From contig JACNJE010000063.1 of assembly GCA_014382705.1 (NCBI GenBank), positions 1-33,530 of the forward strand: 33,530 bases of DNA, in the 5' to 3' direction. Made by a program: the position numbers and the translations under genes. How positions within the stretch are numbered: position 1 is the first letter of the stretch; every line of letters begins with the position of its first letter. Positions 18,101-25,346 of this stretch are shown piece by piece. The notes under the pieces are model-generated. The model had not been told where the DNA came from and did not search any database. It saw only the letters and a list, made by a program, of their open reading frames with translations. This DNA is from Verrucomicrobiota bacterium (GTDB lineage: Bacteria > Verrucomicrobiota > Verrucomicrobiia > Limisphaerales > UBA1096).

Positions 18101-18648
18101 TCGAGGCGATGCTGGGCCACGGCGGCGAGATCGCCGGGCAGACGGGCCGGCTTTGGCCAAGCGCAGGCCGGGCGGCAACCGGCCAGGCGGCGGAGATCGC
18201 ACGGGTGCGCGCGGCGGTGGAGGGGAGGGTCGGAAGCCCGTATCGCGGACGTGGGTTGTACCTGCAGCGGTGCGCCGCTTGTCACAAGCTGTTCCGCAAT
18301 GGCGGCCGGATCGGCCCGAACCTCACCCATTATCAGCGGGACGATCTCGACACGTTGCTGCCGGGCATCCTCGATCCCAGCCGCGAAATCCGCGAGGGCT
18401 TCGAGCAAATGCAGGTGCAAACCCGTGACGGCCGGCTGCTCAGCGGTTTTCTGTCCGACCGTACCGACAAGCTGCTGATCCTGCGCGGCATCGACGGTGG
18501 CGACGTCGTGCTCGAGCGGTCGCAGATTGAGTCGTCGATCGTCAGCCCGCGCAGCCTGATGCCGGAAGGCCTGCTCTCCGGCCTGAGCGACCAGCAACTC
18601 CGCGACTTTTTCGCCTACCTCCGCATCGCCCAGCCAATCCGGAATTAG
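15154..18648 (+). CDS. Secreted PVC-type dehydrogenase with HEAT repeats and cytochrome c domain
   Basis: The protein has 1164 residues, with a GTG start giving a good signal peptide (residues 1-22, ending AWPGAWA). Domains in order: a jelly-roll/beta-galactosidase-like module (about 25-165); a six-bladed propeller of the PVC membrane-bound dehydrogenase type (about 205-590), with NHL-like turns and Asp-rich loops such as DTDGDGAYDTHT; helical HEAT-like repeats (about 600-950); and a class I cytochrome c domain with CAACH at 1040-1044 and a candidate axial Met near LMPEGLLSG. Family members are abundant in Planctomycetes and Verrucomicrobia and are thought to oxidise sugars or alcohols in the periplasm, passing electrons to the haem. 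The substrate is unknown. It carries several palindrome copies, read as Leu-Ala-Lys or Leu-Gly-Gln-Ala. Confidence 0.85.
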   Translation: MNLFRSVLLVGMLAAWPGAWAWEWRTVTIPGADDAARLAGVGWYRCWVKVPDNWATLGGRDLWVESVTLTVDSSHAAHEVFLNGNRLGGAGSFPPDAKPSDGLAKRYKVPPGSLAKGKWNELAIKVLNRDGEGRFRGSGPSIQGYFLECLFSGEWEFRPGPEPALGQAVEAKPSRAAYDQFHEASRVLFEAQTLVHGERLSPGESLARFELADGLAIETVLHEPLVAQPTHVSFDARGRLWVSHYVQYPYPAGLRQISRDKYYRAKYDRQPKPPPHHTPGRSRVTVHADTDGDGAYDTHTVFADKLGLANAALPGRGGVWVMHTPHLLFYPDRNTDDIPDGDPVVHLAGFGFEDTHSVANGIAWGPDGWLYGAQGSTVSCRVTRPGIDPPGAPGVHFEGCMVWRYHPGSREFEIFAEGGGNVFGLEFDADGRLFSGHNGGGTRGFHYVQGGLYLKQGNSPGKFGPPDNPFAFGELPMMPGGSIPRFSHNVIVVNSAAMPDAWQGKLLGADPLHRHLVLSERTVRGASFTTRDISFPVKNSDVAFRPVYMANAPDGSLLIADFYERYIAHGQHYQSQIDPTSGRVYRLQAKAKPRVVDTDLRVKTDAQLIQLLAHPNKWHRQTAVRLLGQRATAATKAKLQKQIISETGRAALHGLWAMHQAGGLDDALAAELLGHPYPHVRAWAVRLRGDERGLSGGFFDAVRRLAGREGHAEVRSQIAGTAIRLPHEQALDLIAALLRRAADVDDPFIPMQCWWVLERHCENDRAAVLELFRDGSFFRQPMVERHILERLMRRLAARGRQDDFIGCAALLKNAPTQLHRDTLMSGFSKALEGQALPRLPEALLAQLRRLDNPPLVLRVRLGDSAALGQALSVIADTSKPAKDRVELIRATSDAGVERLQQSLLNLVQHESDADVLSAGLLALQRFADDSLGEAVVERYASFPEAAKPAAISFLASRPDWSRQLLTAVESGRLAKGDVPLPTVEAMLGHGGEIAGQTGRLWPSAGRAATGQAAEIARVRAAVEGRVGSPYRGRGLYLQRCAACHKLFRNGGRIGPNLTHYQRDDLDTLLPGILDPSREIREGFEQMQVQTRDGRLLSGFLSDRTDKLLILRGIDGGDVVLERSQIESSIVSPRSLMPEGLLSGLSDQQLRDFFAYLRIAQPIRN

Positions 18649-18708
18649 AGTGGGCGTTGCACCCCGTGATTGCCAAGTGCTTGGCCTTGGCTGCATAGTG
18701 GGCGACGG

Positions 18709-20268
18709 ATGAGTAAACGGTTTTACCTGACCACCGCCATCGATTACGTCAACGGGGAACCGCACCTCGGTCACGCCTACGAGAAGGTCATCACGGACAT
18801 CATTGCCCGGGCGCATCGCAGTCTCGGGCAGGAGGTGTTTTACCTGACCGGTCTCGATGAACACGGCCAGAAGGTGCAGTCCGCCGCTGCTGCCAACGGC
18901 AAAGATCCGCAGGTTTACTGCGATGAGTTTGCGAAGATTTGGGAGGCGTTTGCCGGCCGGCTGAACCTGACGAATGCCGACTTTGTCCGCACGTCGTCGG
19001 AGCGGCACAAGGTGTTTGTGCGTGCAGTGCTGCAAAAGCTGCACGACGCCGGGCATTTTTATCAGGCCGAGCATCGCGGGTTTTACTCGGCGCGGCAGGA
19101 GACTTTTTTGACGGAGAAAGACCGGCGCGAGGACGGGACGTTCGATCCGATTTACGGCGACGTCACCGAGTTGGCGGAGCACAATTACTACTTCAAGCTC
19201 GGCGAGCATCAGCAGTGGCTCATTGACCACATCGAGGCCAACCCCGATTTTGTCCAACCGGAAACGCGCCGCAACGAGGTGCTTGGCTTCCTGAAAAACA
19301 ACACGCTCGAGGATCTCTGCATCACGCGTCCCAAGGCGCGTCTCGAGTGGGGCATCCCGCTGCCGTTCGACGAGGATTACGTGACGTACGTCTGGTTCGA
19401 CGCGCTGAGCAACTACGCCAGCATCCCGGCGGCGCTTGGCGACGAAGCGGCGGCCAAGCCGGCCGGCCTCGAGGCCAGGCCGGACGCTCCGTCGCTTTGG
19501 CCGGCGGACATTCATGTCATCGGCAAGGACATCCTGAAATTTCACGCCGTCTACTGGCCGATCATGCTCAAGGCGATGGGACTCCCGCTGCCGGGACAGG
19601 TGCTCGTGCATGGTTGGTGGCAGAAGGACGGCCAAAAGATGAGCAAGACCACCGGCAACGTCGTCGATCCGGTCGCCGTGATCGACGAGTGGGGCGTCGA
19701 CGCCTTCCGCTACTACGTCGTGCGCGAGTTGGACATCGGGCCGGACGGCAACTGGACGGACGAAAGTTTTCAGGCCCGCTACGCCGCCGAGTTGGCCAAC
19801 GGCTTGGGCAACCTCGTCAACCGTTCGCTCTCGATGCTCAACCGCTACCGCGGCGGCACGCTCGAGGCGACGTCCGACGAACTGGCCGGCGACGCCGAAA
19901 AATGGATCGCCGAGGCACGCAAGCATTTCGAGGCGCACCAGCTGCAGGCGGCATTGGTCAGCGTGTGGGGCTTGGTCGATCGCGCCAACCAATACGTCGA
20001 GCAGACCGCGCCGTTTAAGCTGGCCAAGCAGGAGGATCAGGCCGACCGGCTCAACGAGGTGCTGTACAATCTGGCGGAGGTGTGCCGGATTTTGGCGGTG
20101 TTGCTCTGGCCGGTGATCCCCGAGACGGCTGAGAAACTTTTCGGGCAGCTTGGCCTCGATGACTCACCGGCGAACTTCCGCTTGGCCAAGTGGGGCGGCT
20201 TGGCCAAGGGCCACACCTGCAACAAGCCGACCCCGCTTTTCCCCCGCAAAGACCTCGAGAAAAAGTAG
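18709..20268 (+). CDS. metG: Methionyl-tRNA synthetase
   Basis: The protein has 519 residues and charges tRNA-Met with methionine in the cytoplasm. The class I signatures are HLGH at 19-22 and KMSKT at 310-314. The connective domain (GFYSARQETFLTEKD) lacks the zinc-binding cysteines, as in the zinc-free MetRS subtype. The anticodon-binding helical domain follows. There is no C-terminal dimerisation or tRNA-binding (OB) extension, so it is a short form. Start ATG 18709 is preferred over TTG 18670, which would add residues encoded by a degraded palindrome. The last 30 codons hold two exact palindrome cores (20181-20190 and 20199-20208), both read as Leu-Ala-Lys. Confidence 0.95.
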   Translation: MSKRFYLTTAIDYVNGEPHLGHAYEKVITDIIARAHRSLGQEVFYLTGLDEHGQKVQSAAAANGKDPQVYCDEFAKIWEAFAGRLNLTNADFVRTSSERHKVFVRAVLQKLHDAGHFYQAEHRGFYSARQETFLTEKDRREDGTFDPIYGDVTELAEHNYYFKLGEHQQWLIDHIEANPDFVQPETRRNEVLGFLKNNTLEDLCITRPKARLEWGIPLPFDEDYVTYVWFDALSNYASIPAALGDEAAAKPAGLEARPDAPSLWPADIHVIGKDILKFHAVYWPIMLKAMGLPLPGQVLVHGWWQKDGQKMSKTTGNVVDPVAVIDEWGVDAFRYYVVRELDIGPDGNWTDESFQARYAAELANGLGNLVNRSLSMLNRYRGGTLEATSDELAGDAEKWIAEARKHFEAHQLQAALVSVWGLVDRANQYVEQTAPFKLAKQEDQADRLNEVLYNLAEVCRILAVLLWPVIPETAEKLFGQLGLDDSPANFRLAKWGGLAKGHTCNKPTPLFPRKDLEKK

Positions 20269-20473
20269 CGCCGGGCCAAGCGCGTCCCGCCTGATTCCTT
20301 CTCCCTCAGGGAGAAGGTGGCCGGAGGCCGGATGAGGGTGAAAACGCAAGTTAACAAAAGACAAGCGGAGAGGGTATATCAGCCAATCCTATCGCCGCCT
20401 GTCACAGAACAACTGGCGCGTTCATTTGGCTTGAATCAACTTATCGACTTGGTGGAGCTTGGGCGTTGCAGAC
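20269..20473. repeat. Intergenic region with REP-like double hairpin
   Basis: The region contains a strong hairpin at 20297-20317: 9-bp stem CCTTCTCCC with GGGAGAAGG around TCA. It is followed at once by a second GGCC-GGA-GGCC hairpin (20319-20329) and GATGAGGG. This combination resembles widely scattered REP-type intergenic repeats of bacteria. It could also act as the metG terminator, although no T-run follows. The rest of the gap shows no gene. Confidence 0.6.
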
Positions 20474-21256
20474 ATGTCGGAGAGCAACCAACTGGTGGGC
20501 GGGTTTGGGTGGAGTGACGCTTCCCGCCTGACGGAGTTTCAACACCGCACACGAACGTGGGCTGTGGTGCTGCCGGCCACGGTGCTGCCCCTGTTCGGGG
20601 CGTTGCTTTATTTCGTCTTTGCCAAGGGGGTGGGCCTGGCGCAGGTGGCCTATTCCGGCACCAAGCTGTTCACGCTGGTGTGGCCGCTCATCGCGGTGCC
20701 TTGGATTCTGAAACACCGCATCGCGCTGCCGGCCTGGAGGGAGGCGCGCCACTGGCGAACGCTGCCGTCGGGCCTCCTCGTGGGGGCGGCCATCGTGGGG
20801 CTGATGTTTCTGCTCATGCAAACCCAGTGGCTCGGCGAGCCGGTTCGCGCAAATGCGGATCGCATCAACGACACCATCACCGGCCTTGGCCTGAACCGTG
20901 TCAACTACTGGGCCTTTGGCATTTGCCTCGCCGTGCTGCACTCGCTGCTGGAGGAATATTACTGGCGCTGGTTTGTCTTCGGCGGGCTGCGCCAGTTGAT
21001 GCCGGCCGGTCTGGCGCATGTGCTCGCCGGCTTGGCCTTCATGGGCCATCACGTGGTGGTTGTGATGCAATTTTTCCCGGTGCCCCTCGCCCTCTTTCTC
21101 AGTTTCTCGATCGGCGTTGGCGGCATGATCTGGAGCGTGATGTATGTGCGCCAAGGCTCCCTGCTCGGCGTGTGGCTCGCCCACATCATCGTCGATTTCG
21201 GCATCCTGACGATCGGATACCAACTGCTGTTCGGCACTGCGTCACCGATGAGTTAA
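20474..21256 (+). CDS. CPBP-family intramembrane metalloprotease
   Basis: The protein has 260 residues and about seven to eight membrane segments. The CPBP (CAAX protease / bacteriocin-processing, Abi) motifs are visible: EEYYWRW (Glu-Glu-x3-Arg) around residue 160, GHHVVV about 35 residues later, and HIIVDF near the C terminus. These Glu and His residues form the intramembrane metal site. In bacteria the family is linked to peptide maturation and self-immunity, but the substrate here is unknown. ATG 20474 is preferred over the TTG at 20459 that opens the frame. It is followed by a hairpin-containing gap and the prolyl oligopeptidase gene; there is no clear functional link. Confidence 0.85.
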   Translation: MSESNQLVGGFGWSDASRLTEFQHRTRTWAVVLPATVLPLFGALLYFVFAKGVGLAQVAYSGTKLFTLVWPLIAVPWILKHRIALPAWREARHWRTLPSGLLVGAAIVGLMFLLMQTQWLGEPVRANADRINDTITGLGLNRVNYWAFGICLAVLHSLLEEYYWRWFVFGGLRQLMPAGLAHVLAGLAFMGHHVVVVMQFFPVPLALFLSFSIGVGGMIWSVMYVRQGSLLGVWLAHIIVDFGILTIGYQLLFGTASPMS

Positions 21257-21287
21257 CGGGAGCGAATGCGGTGTCCCAATGGGCCAG

Positions 21288-21317
21288 ACTTGGGGAAGGG
21301 CGCCGAAATCCCCAAGT
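21288..21317. promoter_or_regulatory. Inverted repeat between CPBP and prolyl oligopeptidase genes
   Basis: A 9-bp perfect inverted repeat (ACTTGGGGA at 21288-21296 and TCCCCAAGT at 21309-21317) encloses a 12-base loop. It lies 32 bases after the CPBP stop and about 78 bases before the next start. It could terminate the first transcript or act as a leader structure or operator. No T-run follows. Confidence 0.45.
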
Positions 21318-21394
21318 TAGAGCGCGTATTTCAGCCCTCTGGCGAAGCGGCTGGTTGTGCCGTGTGGCTCGGCGCGGTAGCTTCCCGTGCAGCG

Positions 21395-23509
21395 ATGAAA
21401 TGGATCCTTTATCTTTGCGGACTAATCATGACCAGCACCGGCTTGGCTGAGGAAGCGCCTCGGCGATCCCCGATTCTTGACGATCCGTTTCTTTGGCTCG
21501 AGGAGGTCGAGGGCGACCGCGCGCTCGAGTGGGTGCACGCCCGCAACAAGGAATGCTTCGACGAACTTGAGGCCGACAAGCGATACGCCACGTTTCTCGA
21601 CCAGGCGCAGATGCTGCTCAACGCAAAGGATCGCATCCCGTACGGCTCGGTTCGTGGCCGGCATATTTATAATTTTTGGCAGGACGCCGATCACGTCCGG
21701 GGCATCTTGCGCCGGACGTCGCTGGAGTCGTACCGCACGGCCGAGCCGGAGTGGGAGACAGTGCTCGACGTCGATGCGCTGGCCAAGGCCGAGGATGAAA
21801 ACTGGGTTTACAAAAGCATCGCCTGGCTCGCTCCCGGCTACGAACGCTGCCTCGTCAAGCTGTCGCGCGGCGGCACGGATGCGTCGGTGCATCGCGAGTT
21901 CGACACCTTGGCCAAGCGCTTTGTCGACGGCGGTTTTGTGTTGCCGGAGGCCAAGTCCGGCGTCGCCTGGCTCGACCGCGACACGCTGCTCGTCGGCACG
22001 AACTGGGGCGACGGTTCGCTGACGGCGTCCGGCTATCCGCGCGTGGCCAAGCGCTGGAAGCGCGGCACGCCGTTGGCCAAGGCCGCAACGGTGTTCGAGG
22101 GCCGCCATGACGACATCGGCATCTGGCCGCGCGTGATGGACTCCGGCGAGGCGACTCTGCCGATGGTCGACCAGTCGCTGACGTTTTACACCGGCGCGTA
22201 TCATCTCATCGGCGACGACGGCCAACTCCGGCGGCTGCCACTGCAGGAGTCGGCCGCGTTGGCCGGATTTTATGCCGGCCGAATCTTGTTCACGCTGCGC
22301 GACGCGTGGGAGGTCGCCGGGCGCACTTTTTCGCAGGGAGCGTTGTTGGCGATTGACGCGGCGGCGTTTCGGGCCACCGGCGAGTTGCCGCGCGTCGAGA
22401 CCGTTTACACGCCGGACGACCGGACGAGCATCGAGGGTGTCACCGTGTCGCGCAGCGGCCTTTACGTGTCGCTGCTGCAAAATGTGAAGGGCCGCATCCT
22501 GCGCTTTGGCGTGGACGCCGACTCCGGCAAGTGGAGCGCCGAGCCGCTGCCGTTGCCGCCCAACGGCACGGTGTCGCTCTCCGCGGCGAATCCCCATTCC
22601 GAAACGGTGCTGGTGAATTACGAGGACCACATCACGCCGGACCGGCTGAGCGAGTACGCCGCCGGGGCGAATGCGCTGACGCTGCTCAAGTCGCTGCCGG
22701 CCCGTTTCCGGGCCGACGATCTGCAGGTCAGCCAGCACATGGCCGGGAGCGCGGACGGTGTAGTGGTGCCGTACTTCGTCATCCACCGCAAGGGACTTAA
22801 GCTCGACGGCTCGACGCCGACCATCCTTTACGGCTACGGCGGCTTTGAGATTTCGCTCAGGCCAAGCTACTCGGCGACGATCGGCAAACTGTGGCTCGAG
22901 CGCGGCGGCGCGTACGCGGTGGCGAATATCCGGGGCGGCGGCGAGTTTGGCCCGCGCTGGCACAAGGCGGCGCTCAAGACGAACCGACAGCGCGCGTACG
23001 ACGACTTCATCGCCGTGGCGGAGGACTTGGCCAAGCGAGGCATCACCTCGCCCAAGCGCTTGGGCATCTCCGGCGGCAGCAACGGCGGTTTGCTCGTCGG
23101 CGCGATTTTTACGCAGCGCCCCGACCTGATGAACGCCGTCGTTTGCCGCGTGCCGCTGCTCGATATGTTGCGCTACACCAAGCTGCTCGCCGGCGCGAGC
23201 TGGGCAGCCGAGTACGGCGACCCGGAGGATACGGTCATGCGTGCGGCGCTCCTGAAATATTCGCCGTACCAAAACATCTTTCCCGGGCGCGACTACCCGA
23301 AAGTGTTCATCGAGACCTCAACCAAGGACGACCGGGTGCACCCCGGCCACGCTCGAAAAATGGTCGCCCGAATGCGCGAACAGGGGCACCCGGTTTTGTA
23401 CTTCGAAAACACCGAGGGCGGCCACGCCGCCGGGGCCAACCTCAGGCAGCACGCCCGCCGATACGCTCTCGAGTACGTCTATTTCTCCCGTCAACTGGGG
23501 CTGAAGTGA
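21395..23509 (+). CDS. Secreted prolyl oligopeptidase (S9A)
   Basis: The protein has 704 residues. A signal peptide at residues 1-19 (MKWILYLCGLIMTSTGLAEEA region) supports ATG 21395 over the upstream in-frame start at 21266. The N-terminal part contains the family entry motif DDPFLWLEEVEGD, followed by a seven-bladed propeller. The C-terminal alpha/beta-hydrolase domain has the catalytic triad: Ser562 in GGSNGG, Asp645 or Asp646 in DDRVHPGH, and His677 in EGGHAAG. The enzyme cleaves short peptides after proline; export suggests periplasmic peptide degradation. The gene converges with dnaG with a 21-bp gap that holds a palindrome core at 23513-23522. Two further cores lie inside (21907-21916 and 23026-23035), read as Leu-Ala-Lys-Arg. 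Confidence 0.92.
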   Translation: MKWILYLCGLIMTSTGLAEEAPRRSPILDDPFLWLEEVEGDRALEWVHARNKECFDELEADKRYATFLDQAQMLLNAKDRIPYGSVRGRHIYNFWQDADHVRGILRRTSLESYRTAEPEWETVLDVDALAKAEDENWVYKSIAWLAPGYERCLVKLSRGGTDASVHREFDTLAKRFVDGGFVLPEAKSGVAWLDRDTLLVGTNWGDGSLTASGYPRVAKRWKRGTPLAKAATVFEGRHDDIGIWPRVMDSGEATLPMVDQSLTFYTGAYHLIGDDGQLRRLPLQESAALAGFYAGRILFTLRDAWEVAGRTFSQGALLAIDAAAFRATGELPRVETVYTPDDRTSIEGVTVSRSGLYVSLLQNVKGRILRFGVDADSGKWSAEPLPLPPNGTVSLSAANPHSETVLVNYEDHITPDRLSEYAAGANALTLLKSLPARFRADDLQVSQHMAGSADGVVVPYFVIHRKGLKLDGSTPTILYGYGGFEISLRPSYSATIGKLWLERGGAYAVANIRGGGEFGPRWHKAALKTNRQRAYDDFIAVAEDLAKRGITSPKRLGISGGSNGGLLVGAIFTQRPDLMNAVVCRVPLLDMLRYTKLLAGASWAAEYGDPEDTVMRAALLKYSPYQNIFPGRDYPKVFIETSTKDDRVHPGHARKMVARMREQGHPVLYFENTEGGHAAGANLRQHARRYALEYVYFSRQLGLK

Positions 23510-23512
23510 GCC

Positions 23513-23522
23513 CTTGGCCAAG
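23513..23522. repeat. Iterated palindrome core between convergent genes
   Basis: CTTGGCCAAG, followed by CG, fills the centre of the 21-bp gap between the ends of the prolyl oligopeptidase and dnaG genes. A further copy lies 87 bp away inside the end of dnaG (23600-23609). The position would suit a bidirectional terminator or boundary element. Confidence 0.85.
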
Positions 23523-23530
23523 CGCTGGGT

Positions 23531-25327
23531 TTAGCTGCCGGCGAGGGGCTCGAGGGGGTGGCGGGTGAGTTCCTTCAACTGCGTCCGCTCGTCGAGGAGC
23601 TTGGCCAAGCGCTCGTCGGTGGTGCCGGGGAGTTCGCGCTGGATGCCGGCCAGGCGGCGCTCGATTAACTGGTTGCGCAGCCGCAGCACGATGTCCTTCA
23701 GTTGCCGGGCGGGATCGGGGATGGTGCGGCCGTCGGCCACGGCTGCGGTGGCGAGCCGCTTGAACGCCCCGGCGTGCAGGGTGGCGAGCAGCTCCGGCAT
23801 GCCAGCGTCGGGGTTCCCGGCGAGCAGCGCGAAATGTTGCTGCAGAATCTCGCGCACGGCGGGATGGGTCACCCAGTCGGGGTCGAGATGCGCCTCGAGC
23901 CACTCGGCGGAGTCCCGCTCGGTGAGCGCGAGCTTGAGCAGCCACAACTCGACCGGCCCCGGCTTGGCCATCGGGTGTTCGGCCTCCTCGGGAGGGGGCT
24001 CGTCGTGCTCCGGCTTGGCTGGCTGGAACCCGCGCTTGCTTTTCTTGAACTCGGCGCGCACGGCATCGGTATCGACGCCGAGCCGGTGGCTGACCTTCTG
24101 CGCGTGGGTGTCGATGAGGACCGGGTTGTTTGTCTTCTGCACGGCGTCGCGCATTTCCTGCACGATGTTGACCCGGCCGCGGTCGGAGTCGGCGTCGTGC
24201 ACGCCGCAGAGGTGGCCGAGCAGGAAATCGAAAAAACCGGGCGCCTCGGCGGCCAGCCGGCGAAAGGCGTCGGCGCCGTTTTCGCGGATGAAGCTGTCCG
24301 GGTCGTGCGGTTTTGGGATGACCGCGACGCGAATGGCCAGTCCGCTGGCGAGCAGGTCGTCGAGCGAGCGCAAGGCGGCCTGTTGCCCGGCGGTGTCGGA
24401 GTCGAAGCACAGCACGACTTCCTCGGCGTAGCGCTTGAGGATGCGGGCGTGGTCGGCGGTGAGGGCGGTGCCTTGTGGAGCGACGGTGTTCTCGATGCCG
24501 GCGAGGTGGCAGGCGATGGTGTCGAGCTGGCCCTCGCAGACAATGGCCGACTTGGCGTCGAGGATCGGCCGCTTGGCCTTGTCCAGCCCGTAGATGACGC
24601 GGCGCTTGCTGAAGATCGGCGTCTCGGGCGAGTTGATGTATTTGCCGCCCTTCTGCTCGGCGCTGAGCACGCGGCCGCTGAAGCCGATGACGCGGCCCTG
24701 CTCGTCGCAGATCGGGAAGATGAGCCGTCCGCGGAACCGGTCGTAATGGCCCTTGTCGCCGGCGATGGCGAGGCCGCCCTTTTCGAGCAGGGCGTCGTCC
24801 TGTTTTTTCGACTTGGCCCAGTTGAGGGTGTCGCTCCACTCGTCCGGCGCGTAGCCGATGCGGAAGCGTTTTACCGCCTCGTCGCTGAGCCCGCGCTGGG
24901 CCAGATAGTCGCGGGCGGCCTCGGCGCGGGCGTCGTTGGCCAGGGTGGTTTCCCAGCGCTGGGCCACCTGCTCGTGGAGTGTGCGCAGTTTCTCCTTCAG
25001 CGAGCCCTCCTCGCGCTGCCCGGGCGTCATCTCGAACTCAATCGGAATGCGCGCCCGCTCGGCGAGTCGCTGCACCGACTCGATGAAGGAGAGGTTCTCG
25101 AACTCGCGCAGGAAGGTGAACACATCACCGCCCTTGTGGCAGCCGAAGCAGTGGAAGATCTGCTTGGAGGGCGAGACGTTGAAGCTGGGGGTCTTCTCCT
25201 TGTGGAACGGGCAGAGGCCGACGAAGTTCGTGCCGGCGCGCTTGAGTGGGAGGAAGGAGCCGATGACGTCGACGATGTCGCTGGCGTGGCGGACCTGCTC
25301 AATCGTGGCCTGGGGAATGACGGGCAA
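23531..25327 (-). CDS. dnaG: DNA primase
   Basis: The protein has 598 residues and synthesises RNA primers for DNA replication. The N-terminal CHC2 zinc finger has Cys39, His42, Cys60 and Cys63. The TOPRIM catalytic core follows with AIVCEGQLDTIA (metal-binding Glu) and VLCFDSDTAGQQA (Asp-x-Asp). The last roughly 150 residues are the helicase-binding region. The start is TTG 25327, supported by a GGAG five bases upstream and by alignment of the N terminus (IPQATIEQVRHASDIVDVI) with DnaG; no closer ATG exists. It lies 19 bases after the TPR lipoprotein gene and is probably co-transcribed with it. It is not in the classic rpsU-dnaG-rpoD arrangement within this window. One palindrome core lies near the C terminus. 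Confidence 0.95.
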   Translation of the reverse strand: MPVIPQATIEQVRHASDIVDVIGSFLPLKRAGTNFVGLCPFHKEKTPSFNVSPSKQIFHCFGCHKGGDVFTFLREFENLSFIESVQRLAERARIPIEFEMTPGQREEGSLKEKLRTLHEQVAQRWETTLANDARAEAARDYLAQRGLSDEAVKRFRIGYAPDEWSDTLNWAKSKKQDDALLEKGGLAIAGDKGHYDRFRGRLIFPICDEQGRVIGFSGRVLSAEQKGGKYINSPETPIFSKRRVIYGLDKAKRPILDAKSAIVCEGQLDTIACHLAGIENTVAPQGTALTADHARILKRYAEEVVLCFDSDTAGQQAALRSLDDLLASGLAIRVAVIPKPHDPDSFIRENGADAFRRLAAEAPGFFDFLLGHLCGVHDADSDRGRVNIVQEMRDAVQKTNNPVLIDTHAQKVSHRLGVDTDAVRAEFKKSKRGFQPAKPEHDEPPPEEAEHPMAKPGPVELWLLKLALTERDSAEWLEAHLDPDWVTHPAVREILQQHFALLAGNPDAGMPELLATLHAGAFKRLATAAVADGRTIPDPARQLKDIVLRLRNQLIERRLAGIQRELPGTTDERLAKLLDERTQLKELTRHPLEPLAGS

Positions 25328-25346
25328 GGCAGCTCCGGCGGTGGGG

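Noticed and set aside
18007-19992. Minus-strand frame of 661 codons opposite metG and the dehydrogenase gene
   Set aside because: Shadow of two clear genes with catalytic motifs; no recognisable domain.
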